Source of the DNA: Terriglobia bacterium
GTDB lineage: Bacteria > Acidobacteriota > Terriglobia > Bryobacterales > Bryobacteraceae
Direction of reading: 5' to 3'
NCBI GenBank assembly: GCA_025350105.1
Contig: JANXYJ010000152.1
Span: 1-45,175 of the forward strand
Length of the DNA stretch: 45,175 nucleotides
Shown: positions 17,502 to 26,245 of the stretch, piece by piece
Layout of the letters: the number at the start of each line of letters is the position of its first letter
Numbering within the stretch: the first letter of the stretch is position 1
The notes under the pieces: generated by a model
What the model saw: only the letters and a program-made list of their open reading frames with translations
Told to the model about the DNA's origin: nothing
Databases searched by the model: none
Position numbers and translations under genes: made by a program

Positions 17502-18761
17502 GTGCAAATATTCGGGGGCAATTTCCGGTTGTTGGGAGCAAGGTTGATTTGGCCCATTACGCCGGTGATCTTGATTTGGGCGGTGTTCGGAGCAGGCGCT
17601 CTATTTGCGGAGGATGCGGAGGACGTGATCCGCAAGGCCCGCGATCTGTCGGCGGCAAAGCATCGCGGCCAAGCCATCGAGCTATTGAAAGATTTTTTGG
17701 AACAGAGCGAAGATGGCGACGTCCGGCTGGTTTATGGGCTGATGCTTTCCTGGGACGGTAAATTCGAACAGGCGCGGCGCGAGTTGAAAACGGTTCTGCT
17801 GGAGCATCCAGGTTATACGGATGCGGCGCGAGCATTGGCGAACGTGGAAATTTGGTCAGACCATCCGGAGAGCGCCGAGACCCTGATCGACCGGTTCTTG
17901 GAACGGGAACCGGACGACCGTGATTTATCAGTACAAAAAGTGCGCGCACTGCGTGCGATGAAGCGCCGCAAGGAAGCGCTGGCATTGTTGAACCGGATTC
18001 TGATCATCAGCCCGGGCGATAAAGAGGCGTTGGATTTGCGCAGCGCGATCCGCCTGGAAGATCAATCCTGGAGAGCGGTGGTTACCGAAAACAACACCTG
18101 GTACAGTGGCGGATTTTCGCCATTAACTGAGCGGACGTTGAGTGTAAAACGCGGTGCCAATGCGGGCTCCACTGTGTTCAGCTATTCGTTGGCGCAGCAG
18201 TTTGGCTACACCAGCAGCCAGGTGAATGTGGACTCGTATCCGCATTTGTGGAAAGGCGCATACGCATATGTGAACGGAGGAATGTCGCCGGATCACAATC
18301 TGTATCCGCATTACCGTTTTGGCGCGGATATCTATCAGAACCTTGGCCATGGATGGGAAGGTTCCGGCGGCTTTCGCAGGCTGCTGTTTGCCTCGACGCA
18401 CATCACGGTCTACACAGCGATGGTGGGCCGCTATCACGCAAATTGGTTTTTCTCGGGCCGAACGTTTCTTACGCCCGGCGACGAGGGGCTTTCGCGATCG
18501 GTTCAACTGGAGGCGCGGCGCTATTTGGGCGATGGCGGGCGGTTCGTTCTGTTCCGCTACAGCATGGGAGCGTCTCCGTATGAAATTCAAAGTCTGAATG
18601 AAGTGGGCATTTTGAATTCGTCCAGTTACTACAGCGAAATGAATTGGTTTTGGCGCAAATGGTTGTTGAGCGGTGGTTCGGGATGGGCGCATGTGGATCG
18701 CGCCAATCTGGCGCCGCAAGCGCAATACAACTTAAGCCTGAGCTTAGCGCGGCGATTTTAG
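17502..18761 (+). CDS. TPR plus YaiO-type outer-membrane beta-barrel protein
   Basis: This 419-residue protein has a signal peptide (hydrophobic 15-34, ending LFAED). TPR repeats follow at about 38-185, with motifs such as 'AIELLKDFLEQ', 'FEQARRELKTVLLEHPGYTDA' and 'RKEALALLNRILIISPGDKEAL'. A C-terminal barrel of about 230 residues is rich in alternating aromatic strands and ends in Phe, as BAM substrates do. This architecture matches the YaiO-type outer-membrane family and resembles the TPR-porin plan of PgaA and BcsC. The inferred role is to pass a polysaccharide across the outer membrane. The start is GTG. In E. coli, yaiO also lies near a family 2 glycosyltransferase gene (yaiP), which supports the link made here. 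Confidence 0.85.
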   Translation: MQIFGGNFRLLGARLIWPITPVILIWAVFGAGALFAEDAEDVIRKARDLSAAKHRGQAIELLKDFLEQSEDGDVRLVYGLMLSWDGKFEQARRELKTVLLEHPGYTDAARALANVEIWSDHPESAETLIDRFLEREPDDRDLSVQKVRALRAMKRRKEALALLNRILIISPGDKEALDLRSAIRLEDQSWRAVVTENNTWYSGGFSPLTERTLSVKRGANAGSTVFSYSLAQQFGYTSSQVNVDSYPHLWKGAYAYVNGGMSPDHNLYPHYRFGADIYQNLGHGWEGSGGFRRLLFASTHITVYTAMVGRYHANWFFSGRTFLTPGDEGLSRSVQLEARRYLGDGGRFVLFRYSMGASPYEIQSLNEVGILNSSSYYSEMNWFWRKWLLSGGSGWAHVDRANLAPQAQYNLSLSLARRF

Positions 18762-18775
18762 GCACCGGAGCACGT

Positions 18776-19606
18776 GTGGACATTCCCTTCATCCGTTTTG
18801 CTTTCCCGCTGCTGATTCTCTACATGTTCTGGTCCATGTTGGCGGTGAATCCGTTTGTAGAAGACAACGAAGACGATAGCAATCCGAACCAGCTTTCGGT
18901 GACCAAAGCGCAAGAGATTTTAACCAAGACCAAGAAACTGGTGCAGGCAGGAAAGCTGGAAGAAGCCATGCCCGGCGCACTGCAGTTGTACAAAGCGTTT
19001 CCGGAAAATCACATCTATATTGAACAATTGGCGCAGATTTACGATGCGCTGGGCCACTGGCCGGAGTCTGCGGCCATGTGGGAGCACTACTTGCAGTACG
19101 CGCCTACGCCCACCGACGGCTGCCCGATGCTGGGCTTTGCCTACGAGAATTTGAATCAACCTGAGCTGGCGTTCAAGGCACATGAGCGTTGTTGGCAGTT
19201 TGAACAAAACAACTCCGATTTGATTTTCTACTATGCGCACGCGCTGGAACGGCAAGGGCAATATTCGCGCGCGATCCAGTTGTATCGGCAAGGCCTGCAC
19301 CGGTCGCCTACCTATCCGGATTTACTCATTGGGTTGGCGCGGGCGCAAATGCAAACCGGACAATTGGCGGTGGCGCGCAAAGGCATTGACGAGGTACTCA
19401 AGACGCGGCCTGATAATACCGATGCGCTGTTGGTTTCTGGCCTGCTGCACGCGCGCATGGGGAAGACCTCGGGGGCCATCGCGGACCTGGAACATGCGCA
19501 TCGCATGTCGCCCGGTTATCGAGAAGTGGAAGTTTTGTTGATGCAAATGCGCGGTCAGGCGCCACGCCGGGTGCTGGCGACTTCGATGAGCAGAGCCGGG
19601 CGATGA
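18776..19606 (+). CDS. Membrane-anchored TPR protein
   Basis: This 276-residue protein has one N-terminal membrane helix (IRFAFPLLILYMFWSMLAV, about 5-24). A series of TPR repeats covers the rest, for example 'AFKAHERCWQFEQNNSDLIFYYAHAL', 'YSRAIQLYRQGLHRSPTYPDLL' and 'LAVARKGIDEVLKTRPDNTDALL'. It is predicted to face the periplasm and to scaffold envelope components. I chose the GTG at 18776 because a GGAG lies 5 bases upstream and the membrane helix follows at once. An upstream ATG at 18644 would run deep into the YaiO-like gene. It starts 14 bases after that gene and overlaps the next by ATGA, so the three are one operon. Confidence 0.82.
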   Translation: MDIPFIRFAFPLLILYMFWSMLAVNPFVEDNEDDSNPNQLSVTKAQEILTKTKKLVQAGKLEEAMPGALQLYKAFPENHIYIEQLAQIYDALGHWPESAAMWEHYLQYAPTPTDGCPMLGFAYENLNQPELAFKAHERCWQFEQNNSDLIFYYAHALERQGQYSRAIQLYRQGLHRSPTYPDLLIGLARAQMQTGQLAVARKGIDEVLKTRPDNTDALLVSGLLHARMGKTSGAIADLEHAHRMSPGYREVEVLLMQMRGQAPRRVLATSMSRAGR

Positions 19607-22104
19607 AGAAGGCTTATCCCATCTTTGCGCGGTCGCTGTTTGCGTTTTTCTTCCTGTTCTCGTCCTTGTTTTGTCTGCTGGCTTACGTACCGTTCACCTA
19701 TCAGCAGGTAATCAAGGGCGGCCTCATTCCGCAATTGAACGCGTATGCACGCGTGGAACATTGGATTTATTGGCTGATTCTATTGCTGCTGTATCCAGTG
19801 CAAGGTTGGAAAGCGACGCGTTCCTTGCGTTGGTTCTGGCGCTATATCGGTTTGATTGGCCTGGTGCAAACGGTGCGCCCGGTGTTGCCGCATCTGGAAA
19901 ACAACATCGTCAGTCTGCTGTGGTCACTGGCACACCTGTTGCCTGTGCTGTGGCTGGCGCAGTTGGGCTGGTCGCGGCACTATCCACGCATCCGTTGGGC
20001 CGCGACGGGCGAAAGGGAAAAGCTGGCGGACGAAAATCGCCGCCTGTTTACGGCAGCATGGCAATCGGCTTTGTTTTTGTCGGTACTCTACGCCTGCATT
20101 GGCTGGACGCATCGTTTGGGGCCGGGATGGAAATGGGACGAGGAAGTATTTGGGCTGGCGGTCAGCATGCTTTCGCACTTTTTGATTTTTCTGTTCTTTT
20201 TCGCGTTTTTGAACTTTCTGTCAGTGATCGCCACCTGGTTTCCACGGCCAGTGTTCATGCAATTTCTGTTTTGTCATTTACTGGGAGCGGGTGCCATGTG
20301 GCTGGTGTTCCGTAACATCGTATTCTCGGCGATGAGCTTTGAAGGGGCCGCGGCGCAGGTATTCTCAGTTTCCTATTCCGTGGCGTTGACGGTGTTTTTA
20401 TCGAGTATTTGCTTGATTCGCGCGTCCCGGACTTCCGAAGTCATCACCAGCGGTTTCAAACTCGCCTTCTGGATTGTCAGCGAGCGCCCGCGCGGTACCC
20501 TGCGAAATGTTTTAGGAATTGTGGGAGTAGCTGTCACCGGGTGGCTGCTGGTGACCAACGCGGCGAAGTTGGACTGGAATTATTTGGTGCAAAAGCTCAC
20601 CGTGGTGTTGATTTGGGTGACCGCGTTCCGGTTGTTTTATGTTGCGTTTATGGCGCCGCGATTGGAAATTGCGCGCACCGGGCGATTGCTGACATGTGCC
20701 CTATTAGTGTTGCCGACGTACCGTACCTATGAAATGTCGCGGCGCGTAATCTGGAAAACGATTGATCGCAAAATCACCGCCGCGCAATATTTGGACCGCT
20801 GGACTGGGTATGACGTTTCCTTCAAACTCATCCATGATTCGTTAGCGCCGGATGTGGCCGATCAGGGTTTCTATCGTTTTCTAATTCAAAACACAAACAT
20901 TGCGCGCTCCACTCAAATCGCGCCGGTGCCGATTGAACTGGCGGACCTGCGGACGATCACTACCGGGAAGAAGCCGAATATTTTCATGGTGACCGTGGAT
21001 AGCATGCGGCGGGACTACCTTTCGCCATTCAACGGCGATGTGGACTTTACGCCGGAGATTGGTAAATTTGCAAAAGAGAGTGTTGTCATGGAAAACACCT
21101 TCACCCATTACGGCGGCACGGGCCTTTCGGAGCCGTCCATCTGGGTAGGGGGCATGTTGATTCATAAGCAATACGTCACTCCGTTTCAGCCCATGAACTC
21201 ACTGGAAAAACTGTTGCAGGCGGAAAAATATCACGCCTACGTCAGCCGCGATACGATTCTGGAGACGGTGGTCACACCGTGGGAAAACATGACGCCGCTC
21301 GATGAGGGCCGCGGGACTATGGATTATGACTTGTGTTCGTCGCTGGAGGAACTGACGGCGAAGATTGCGGCGGATACCAGCGGCGCTCCGCTATTTTCCT
21401 ACACGCAACCGCAGAACCTGCATATTTCGGTGATCACACGGCAGGGCGGGAAGCCTATCAGCAACGAAAACTACCGCGCATTTTATCCGCCGTACGCCAG
21501 CCGCTTGCGGCGCATTGATGCTTGCTTCGGCAAATTCATCGCTATGCTGAAGGCGCGCAATTTGTACGACAACAGCATCGTGGTGCTTACCGCCGATCAC
21601 GGCGATTCGTTGGGCGAGCAGGGCCGCTGGGGACATGCCTACACCATTTACCCGGAGATTGTGCGCATTCCGTTGATCATGCACGTGCCAGCGGCGCTAA
21701 AGGAAAAATACAAGGTGGACACCAAGCAGATTGCGTTTTCCACCGATATCACGCCGTCCATTTACTACCTGCTGGGACACAAGCCGACTTTGCATCACGA
21801 AACCTTCGGCAAGAGCTTGTTTGTGGAGCAGGAAGACGAACGCAAGGCCGGTAAATACGATAACTATTTAATCGCCTCCAGCTACGCTGCTGTTTACGGA
21901 GTCCTGAGCGGTGATGGTTTAACGCTAAACGTTGCCGATGGCGTCAGCTACAAGGACTATGGTTTCAATATGTCCTCCGCGCAACCCGATAGCAGCACGC
22001 TGCAAGGGTCAGCGAAGACTTCGAACGAGGAATTGATTCGCAAAAAGATTTTGACTTTAGACAAGTTCTACGGGTACACACCGAAGGAAGAAAGCGCGAA
22101 GTGA
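19603..22104 (+). CDS. LTA-synthase-like membrane sulfatase/phosphotransferase
   Basis: This 833-residue protein has about eight to ten membrane helices in residues 8-375 and a C-terminal alkaline-phosphatase-superfamily domain from about 455. Metal-ligand motifs are visible: Asp466 in MVTVDSMRRD, Asp665-His666 in LTADHGDSLGEQ and His678 in GRWGHAY. The nucleophile region reads GGTGLSEPSIW (504-514). It lacks the arginine needed for formylglycine recognition (C/S-x-P-x-R), so it is more likely a Ser/Thr-nucleophile phosphotransferase or hydrolase than a classic sulfatase (inference). Members of this architecture (LtaS, OpgB, EptA-like) decorate periplasmic glycans or lipids. It is the third gene of the plus unit and probably modifies the polymer made by the glycosyltransferase. 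The stop lies only 2 bases from the converging oxidoreductase operon. Confidence 0.85.
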   Translation: MKKAYPIFARSLFAFFFLFSSLFCLLAYVPFTYQQVIKGGLIPQLNAYARVEHWIYWLILLLLYPVQGWKATRSLRWFWRYIGLIGLVQTVRPVLPHLENNIVSLLWSLAHLLPVLWLAQLGWSRHYPRIRWAATGEREKLADENRRLFTAAWQSALFLSVLYACIGWTHRLGPGWKWDEEVFGLAVSMLSHFLIFLFFFAFLNFLSVIATWFPRPVFMQFLFCHLLGAGAMWLVFRNIVFSAMSFEGAAAQVFSVSYSVALTVFLSSICLIRASRTSEVITSGFKLAFWIVSERPRGTLRNVLGIVGVAVTGWLLVTNAAKLDWNYLVQKLTVVLIWVTAFRLFYVAFMAPRLEIARTGRLLTCALLVLPTYRTYEMSRRVIWKTIDRKITAAQYLDRWTGYDVSFKLIHDSLAPDVADQGFYRFLIQNTNIARSTQIAPVPIELADLRTITTGKKPNIFMVTVDSMRRDYLSPFNGDVDFTPEIGKFAKESVVMENTFTHYGGTGLSEPSIWVGGMLIHKQYVTPFQPMNSLEKLLQAEKYHAYVSRDTILETVVTPWENMTPLDEGRGTMDYDLCSSLEELTAKIAADTSGAPLFSYTQPQNLHISVITRQGGKPISNENYRAFYPPYASRLRRIDACFGKFIAMLKARNLYDNSIVVLTADHGDSLGEQGRWGHAYTIYPEIVRIPLIMHVPAALKEKYKVDTKQIAFSTDITPSIYYLLGHKPTLHHETFGKSLFVEQEDERKAGKYDNYLIASSYAAVYGVLSGDGLTLNVADGVSYKDYGFNMSSAQPDSSTLQGSAKTSNEELIRKKILTLDKFYGYTPKEESAK

Positions 22105-22106
22105 AC

Positions 22107-23099
22107 TTAGGCGCTGACCCGCGCCAGGCCGGACATCAGCAGTCCCTTTGCCATGTCCACTTTGGTGGCGTTGTATTTCAGCGGCGCTGCCCCCGTCAGC
22201 GCAACCGCTACGGCCTGTTCGCCGAGTTCGGCGCTAAGCGCCTTTCCTTTAAGGAAAGCTTCCACCGCCGTTTCGCGATAAGGCTTGCCAGAGATACCGC
22301 CGAAAACCACGCGCGAATCGTCGATACTTTTTCCGTCTTTGGTCTGCACGGCAAGGGCTAACGACGCCATGGCGAAATCCCAAACCCCACGTGGACGCAG
22401 CTTTTCGAAGGATGCGCGCAGATTGGCTTTGGGGGCTGGAATCACTACCGAGGTCAGAATTTCGTTGAAACGCAATACGTGCGATTGAATGCGGCCATCC
22501 ACCATCATGTCGCCGGGCACCAGTTGCTCGATGGAGAGTTCCTTCACTCCCTGTGGGGTGGCGAGTTTGGCGCGCGCGTCAAAGGGAATCAGCGCTGTTG
22601 CGGCGTCGCCGGGATAGACGGCGTAACACAAGCGTCCGCCCATGGCCGAATGATAATAACTGTTATCGCCGATGGCCCCGTAACACATGTAGCCGCCGTT
22701 TCTCCAACACGAATAGCCGCCGCGCAGATATTGGCACCACACTTCCTGCAACAGGTCGCCGCCCAGCGTGGAGGCGTTGCGCAGCTCCGGCGAAGAAATT
22801 TTGTTGATGGCTTCCACCAACATCGGATAACGATTTTGCAACAGTGCGGAATCGGCCATTTCCGCCAGTTTCGTAGCCGCGCCAATTTCCACACCGCCCT
22901 GCGCGTCCTCTTTGATGTAGCGCAGATTGTCGATCTTCTTGATGTCCACCAGATAACTGGGAGCCTGCTCTAAACGATTTTTCAGGCGAATCAGTAGATC
23001 GGTGCCGCCAGCGTAAACCGCGGCGCTCGGGCCGTGCTCGGTCAAAATCTGCATCGCTTCGTTGACACTGGTGGGCCGGTAGATGGAAACCTTTTTCAT
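22107..23099 (-). CDS. Molybdenum hydroxylase FAD subunit with extra FeS cysteines
   Basis: This 330-residue FAD-binding subunit belongs to the xanthine dehydrogenase/CO dehydrogenase medium-chain family. It has the flavin motif AGGTDLLIRLKN (30-41) and 'NASTLGGDLLQ' (108-118). An insert carries four cysteines (122, 131, 139, 158) in the region between 'LLQEVWC' and 'LCYAVYPGDAATAL'. Comparable cysteine sets ligate a [4Fe-4S] cluster in PaoB and in the 4-hydroxybenzoyl-CoA reductase beta chain (established for those families). No Tat or Sec signal is seen, so it may be carried across the membrane with the Tat-tagged partner. It overlaps the molybdopterin subunit gene by 4 bases (ATGA) and is the last gene of the operon. 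Confidence 0.9.
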   Translation of the reverse strand: MKKVSIYRPTSVNEAMQILTEHGPSAAVYAGGTDLLIRLKNRLEQAPSYLVDIKKIDNLRYIKEDAQGGVEIGAATKLAEMADSALLQNRYPMLVEAINKISSPELRNASTLGGDLLQEVWCQYLRGGYSCWRNGGYMCYGAIGDNSYYHSAMGGRLCYAVYPGDAATALIPFDARAKLATPQGVKELSIEQLVPGDMMVDGRIQSHVLRFNEILTSVVIPAPKANLRASFEKLRPRGVWDFAMASLALAVQTKDGKSIDDSRVVFGGISGKPYRETAVEAFLKGKALSAELGEQAVAVALTGAAPLKYNATKVDMAKGLLMSGLARVSA

Positions 23100-26000
23100 G
23101 CCAAGCTCCTCTTTTTATTTGCCGCCGCACTTTTCGCGGATAGTCCGGCCATAATCTTTTCGCGTGTGATGGGATGTTCGCGGATACGCACGCCACAAGC
23201 GTTGAAAATGGCGTTTGAAATCGCACCGGGCACGCAACCGATGCTGGTTTCGCTGAAACTTTTCACGCCATAAAACCAACGCGGTTCCAGGCTATCGATG
23301 TAGACTTGCGTGGACTTGGGAATGTCCATGATGGTCGGCAAGCGGTACGACAAATATCCGACGCTATAATGGCGCGAGCCCGGAAATTCGCGGTCCCAGG
23401 GAATGGAATCCGTCGCCACCTGGGTGCTCTCCATCAGGGAGCCGACCATGTCCGCTTCAGAGACCAGCGGGTTGATCACCAGACCGGTATCGTGCGTGTA
23501 AACCGCGCGCAGAAATTTCCAGTCGCCGGTCCAGGTATCCACTTCCACTTCGACGAAACACGCGCCGGCGCCTTTGTTGGTAGAGGTCCGTTCGCCTCCC
23601 GTGGTTCCGCGGCCGGTGTGGCGGATCACGCCATGGTTGGCCTTGGCCAGCGCCGCGAATGTAATGTTGTTCGCTGGATTTTCCAGTGACGTTATCACGC
23701 CGTCGCGCATCCTCAACTTGTCTGTTTTTAGAACAACTGCCGCGCGCGCCAACAAATCCTTCTTCAACTTGTCAGTGGCGTAGCAGATCGCTGCGCCTTG
23801 CAAGGTGATGGTCCGGCCGCCAAACCATTCGTCGCTCAAGGGAGCAAAATCTGAATCGCCCCACACCAAACGAATGTGATCGCGGCTGGTGTAGCCCAGC
23901 ATTTCGGCGACCAGAGCGGCCAGCGCGGTGGACGCATTCGATCCGCTATCGGGCAGGGCAATCTTCATCGTCACTTTGCCGTCGCCACCCACTTCCACGT
24001 CGCTTGAAAAGATATTGGCATCCGGTGCCGCGGCCAATTTCGCGTACGCGGCTTCGCCTTCGTGATAGCCCATGTTGCCGCCGTGATGTTGCGACATGCC
24101 CAGGCCCAAGCCGCGCTTGAAGCGGCCCTGCGCTCCTCCAGCCACAGGGTTGCGTTTTTCCCAACCAAACGCCTTCGCGCCTTCCTGCAGCACTTCGACC
24201 GTGGCCATCGACTCGTAGGGATGTCGCGTGTCGCCAGGCGTCAGGCGCGTGATGTGCAGCATGCGGTATTGCAGCGGATCGATCGACAGCAGGTCTGCCA
24301 TTTCGTCGATCATGTTTTCCCAGGACCACTTGGTCTCCTGTTGAATATGACTGCGCGATGGACCCGGCCTGGGCGCATTCGTGCGATAAGCCGCCCACGT
24401 GGAACGCCAATGTTGCACCTGTCCCGTATACAGCTCATGCTGATTCGCTGCATTGCCGGGGCCGTCCGCGTGCACGCCGAAATCCAGGTCGCCAATGCTG
24501 ACGAACACTTCGTGATCGAGGGCCACAATGCGCCCGTCTTTCTTCACGCCCACGCGGAACTTGGTGATCGTTTCGGGCTTGATCTGCAACTGGGCAAGCT
24601 CCTGATCCTTGGGCAGCATGATTTTCACGGGCCGCCCGGTGACTTTAGCAAGATGCGCAATCATGGGATAGAACCGCTCCGCCGCCATGCGCGCGGCGCC
24701 GAAAGTGGACCCGTTCCACTTGTTGATAAAACGGACCTTCGCAACATCCATACCGAGCGCCGCAGCCAGCGAAGTCCGCACCGGATAGATGCCCTGGCCC
24801 ATTCCCCACATGGTCAATTTGTCGCCGTCCCACTTGGCCACGCTGCCGCTGGGCTGCATGGGAACCGAAACGCCACCGTTGAAATGATAGGTGAACTCTT
24901 TGGTGATGTCGGCGTCGGCGAAACCTTTTTCCAGATCGCCACGCTGCGCGGCCCAGGTTAAATCAGGCCGGTCTTTCGGCGAAAAGGAATGGCGGATCAA
25001 ATTGCCTTTGCCGTTACCCAAGTCTGGCGCGCCGGGCGCCATGGTGTCTTTCAGAAGCGAAGAGAAAGGCAGCACGTCGTACTTCACTTTGATGGCGTCG
25101 CAGGCGTCCTGTGCAAGGTCCTCGGTTTCGGCGGCGACGACGGCCACCGGTTCGCCTTGCAGATTCAGTTCGACGGGCAAAGGATCCGGAAGAATGCGCC
25201 CGCGCGCGACGTTGGGGCGCTGCAGTTTGGGTGCGTTCTTGAAAGTAAGAATGTGCTTCACGCCCGGCATGGCGTCGGCGGCGGACGTATCAATGTCCAC
25301 AATGCGCGCGTGCGGATGCGGACAGGTGAGGAAGCGCACGTAGAGTAAATCCGGAAACCAGATGCGGCTGGCATATTGCGCACGGCCGGTGAAGCGCGGA
25401 ATGGAAACTTCCGGCATGGGCGGCAGGGCTTTGCCCAACACGTTAAGATCTTCCGGCGGATAGCCCTGCCATTTTTTGGTGACCGTCTTTTCAAGGCCGT
25501 CTTTTCCTGAACGTTCGATCACTTCGTCACCCGCCGCATGCCCGCCGCTGGTGGCGTAATCGCGCACCATCGGCATTTTGATGTGAACGATGGAATCCAC
25601 TTCAGGCTCAATCGGAATCTTGCTGCCGCGCATCACTGCGGCGGCGTCCAGCACCGTGCGAATAATATTCGGATACGCCGCACAGCGGCAGATGTGTCCG
25701 GCCAGCGCGGCCTTCACTTGGTCTTCGTTGGGATTGGGGTTTTTGTCGAGCAGCGCTTTGGCCGTCACCACCCAACCGGCGGTGCAGAAGCCGCAATCGG
25801 CGGCCACGGGCACGTGGCCGATGCGCTGCAGGGGATGCAGATTAATTGCCTGATCACGCAAAACGCCGGTCGCTCCGAGGGCGGTGCTTCCGCCATTAAT
25901 TCCCTCAATCGTGACGATCTTTTTGCCCACGCCCTCGGTTGCCAGAGTGTGGCAGGAATACAGCGGAACGCCTTCCACCAACACACTACACGCTCCGCAG

Positions 26001-26245
26001 CTGGCGCGGTTGCAACTGCGATTGGTGCCGGTAAGGCCCATCTTCATGGAGATCACTTCCCACAAAGTGGTGCGGGCTTCGTACTCGGCCGGCAGCAGTT
26101 TGCCGTTGATGAGAAAGACGGCCTTTTCAGTGGAAAAAGCTTGCGGAAGAGAGCCCGGTGCGGCCCACAACTTCTCGCCGCCCACCGCCGTCAGAGCCAC
26201 GCCGCAGCCTGCGGCCTTCAGAAAATTTCTGCGTGAATAGCTCAT
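23096..26245 (-). CDS. Fused 2Fe-2S/molybdopterin-binding oxidoreductase subunit, Tat signal
   Basis: This 1049-residue single-chain protein belongs to the xanthine dehydrogenase family. It begins with a Tat signal (SRRNFLK at 4-10 plus a hydrophobic stretch to about 29). Two 2Fe-2S sites follow: Cys78/83/86/98 (plant-ferredoxin type) and Cys151/154/186/188 (CGFC...CRC). From about 270, the molybdopterin large subunit has an a/b-hammerhead start (GRAQYASRI) and a 'FSETSIGCVPGAISNAI' end that supplies the active-site Glu. PaoA and PaoC, or CoxS and CoxL, are normally separate chains. ATG 26245 is chosen because GGAGGG lies 5 bases upstream and the Tat motif follows directly. The substrate (aldehyde or N-heterocycle) is unknown. 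Location is inferred to be the periplasm. Confidence 0.92.
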   Translation of the reverse strand: MSYSRRNFLKAAGCGVALTAVGGEKLWAAPGSLPQAFSTEKAVFLINGKLLPAEYEARTTLWEVISMKMGLTGTNRSCNRASCGACSVLVEGVPLYSCHTLATEGVGKKIVTIEGINGGSTALGATGVLRDQAINLHPLQRIGHVPVAADCGFCTAGWVVTAKALLDKNPNPNEDQVKAALAGHICRCAAYPNIIRTVLDAAAVMRGSKIPIEPEVDSIVHIKMPMVRDYATSGGHAAGDEVIERSGKDGLEKTVTKKWQGYPPEDLNVLGKALPPMPEVSIPRFTGRAQYASRIWFPDLLYVRFLTCPHPHARIVDIDTSAADAMPGVKHILTFKNAPKLQRPNVARGRILPDPLPVELNLQGEPVAVVAAETEDLAQDACDAIKVKYDVLPFSSLLKDTMAPGAPDLGNGKGNLIRHSFSPKDRPDLTWAAQRGDLEKGFADADITKEFTYHFNGGVSVPMQPSGSVAKWDGDKLTMWGMGQGIYPVRTSLAAALGMDVAKVRFINKWNGSTFGAARMAAERFYPMIAHLAKVTGRPVKIMLPKDQELAQLQIKPETITKFRVGVKKDGRIVALDHEVFVSIGDLDFGVHADGPGNAANQHELYTGQVQHWRSTWAAYRTNAPRPGPSRSHIQQETKWSWENMIDEMADLLSIDPLQYRMLHITRLTPGDTRHPYESMATVEVLQEGAKAFGWEKRNPVAGGAQGRFKRGLGLGMSQHHGGNMGYHEGEAAYAKLAAAPDANIFSSDVEVGGDGKVTMKIALPDSGSNASTALAALVAEMLGYTSRDHIRLVWGDSDFAPLSDEWFGGRTITLQGAAICYATDKLKKDLLARAAVVLKTDKLRMRDGVITSLENPANNITFAALAKANHGVIRHTGRGTTGGERTSTNKGAGACFVEVEVDTWTGDWKFLRAVYTHDTGLVINPLVSEADMVGSLMESTQVATDSIPWDREFPGSRHYSVGYLSYRLPTIMDIPKSTQVYIDSLEPRWFYGVKSFSETSIGCVPGAISNAIFNACGVRIREHPITREKIMAGLSAKSAAANKKRSLA

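Noticed and set aside
24062-24961. 299-codon plus-strand frame within the oxidoreductase gene
   Set aside because: Arg/His-rich, no family resemblance, and antisense to conserved motifs.
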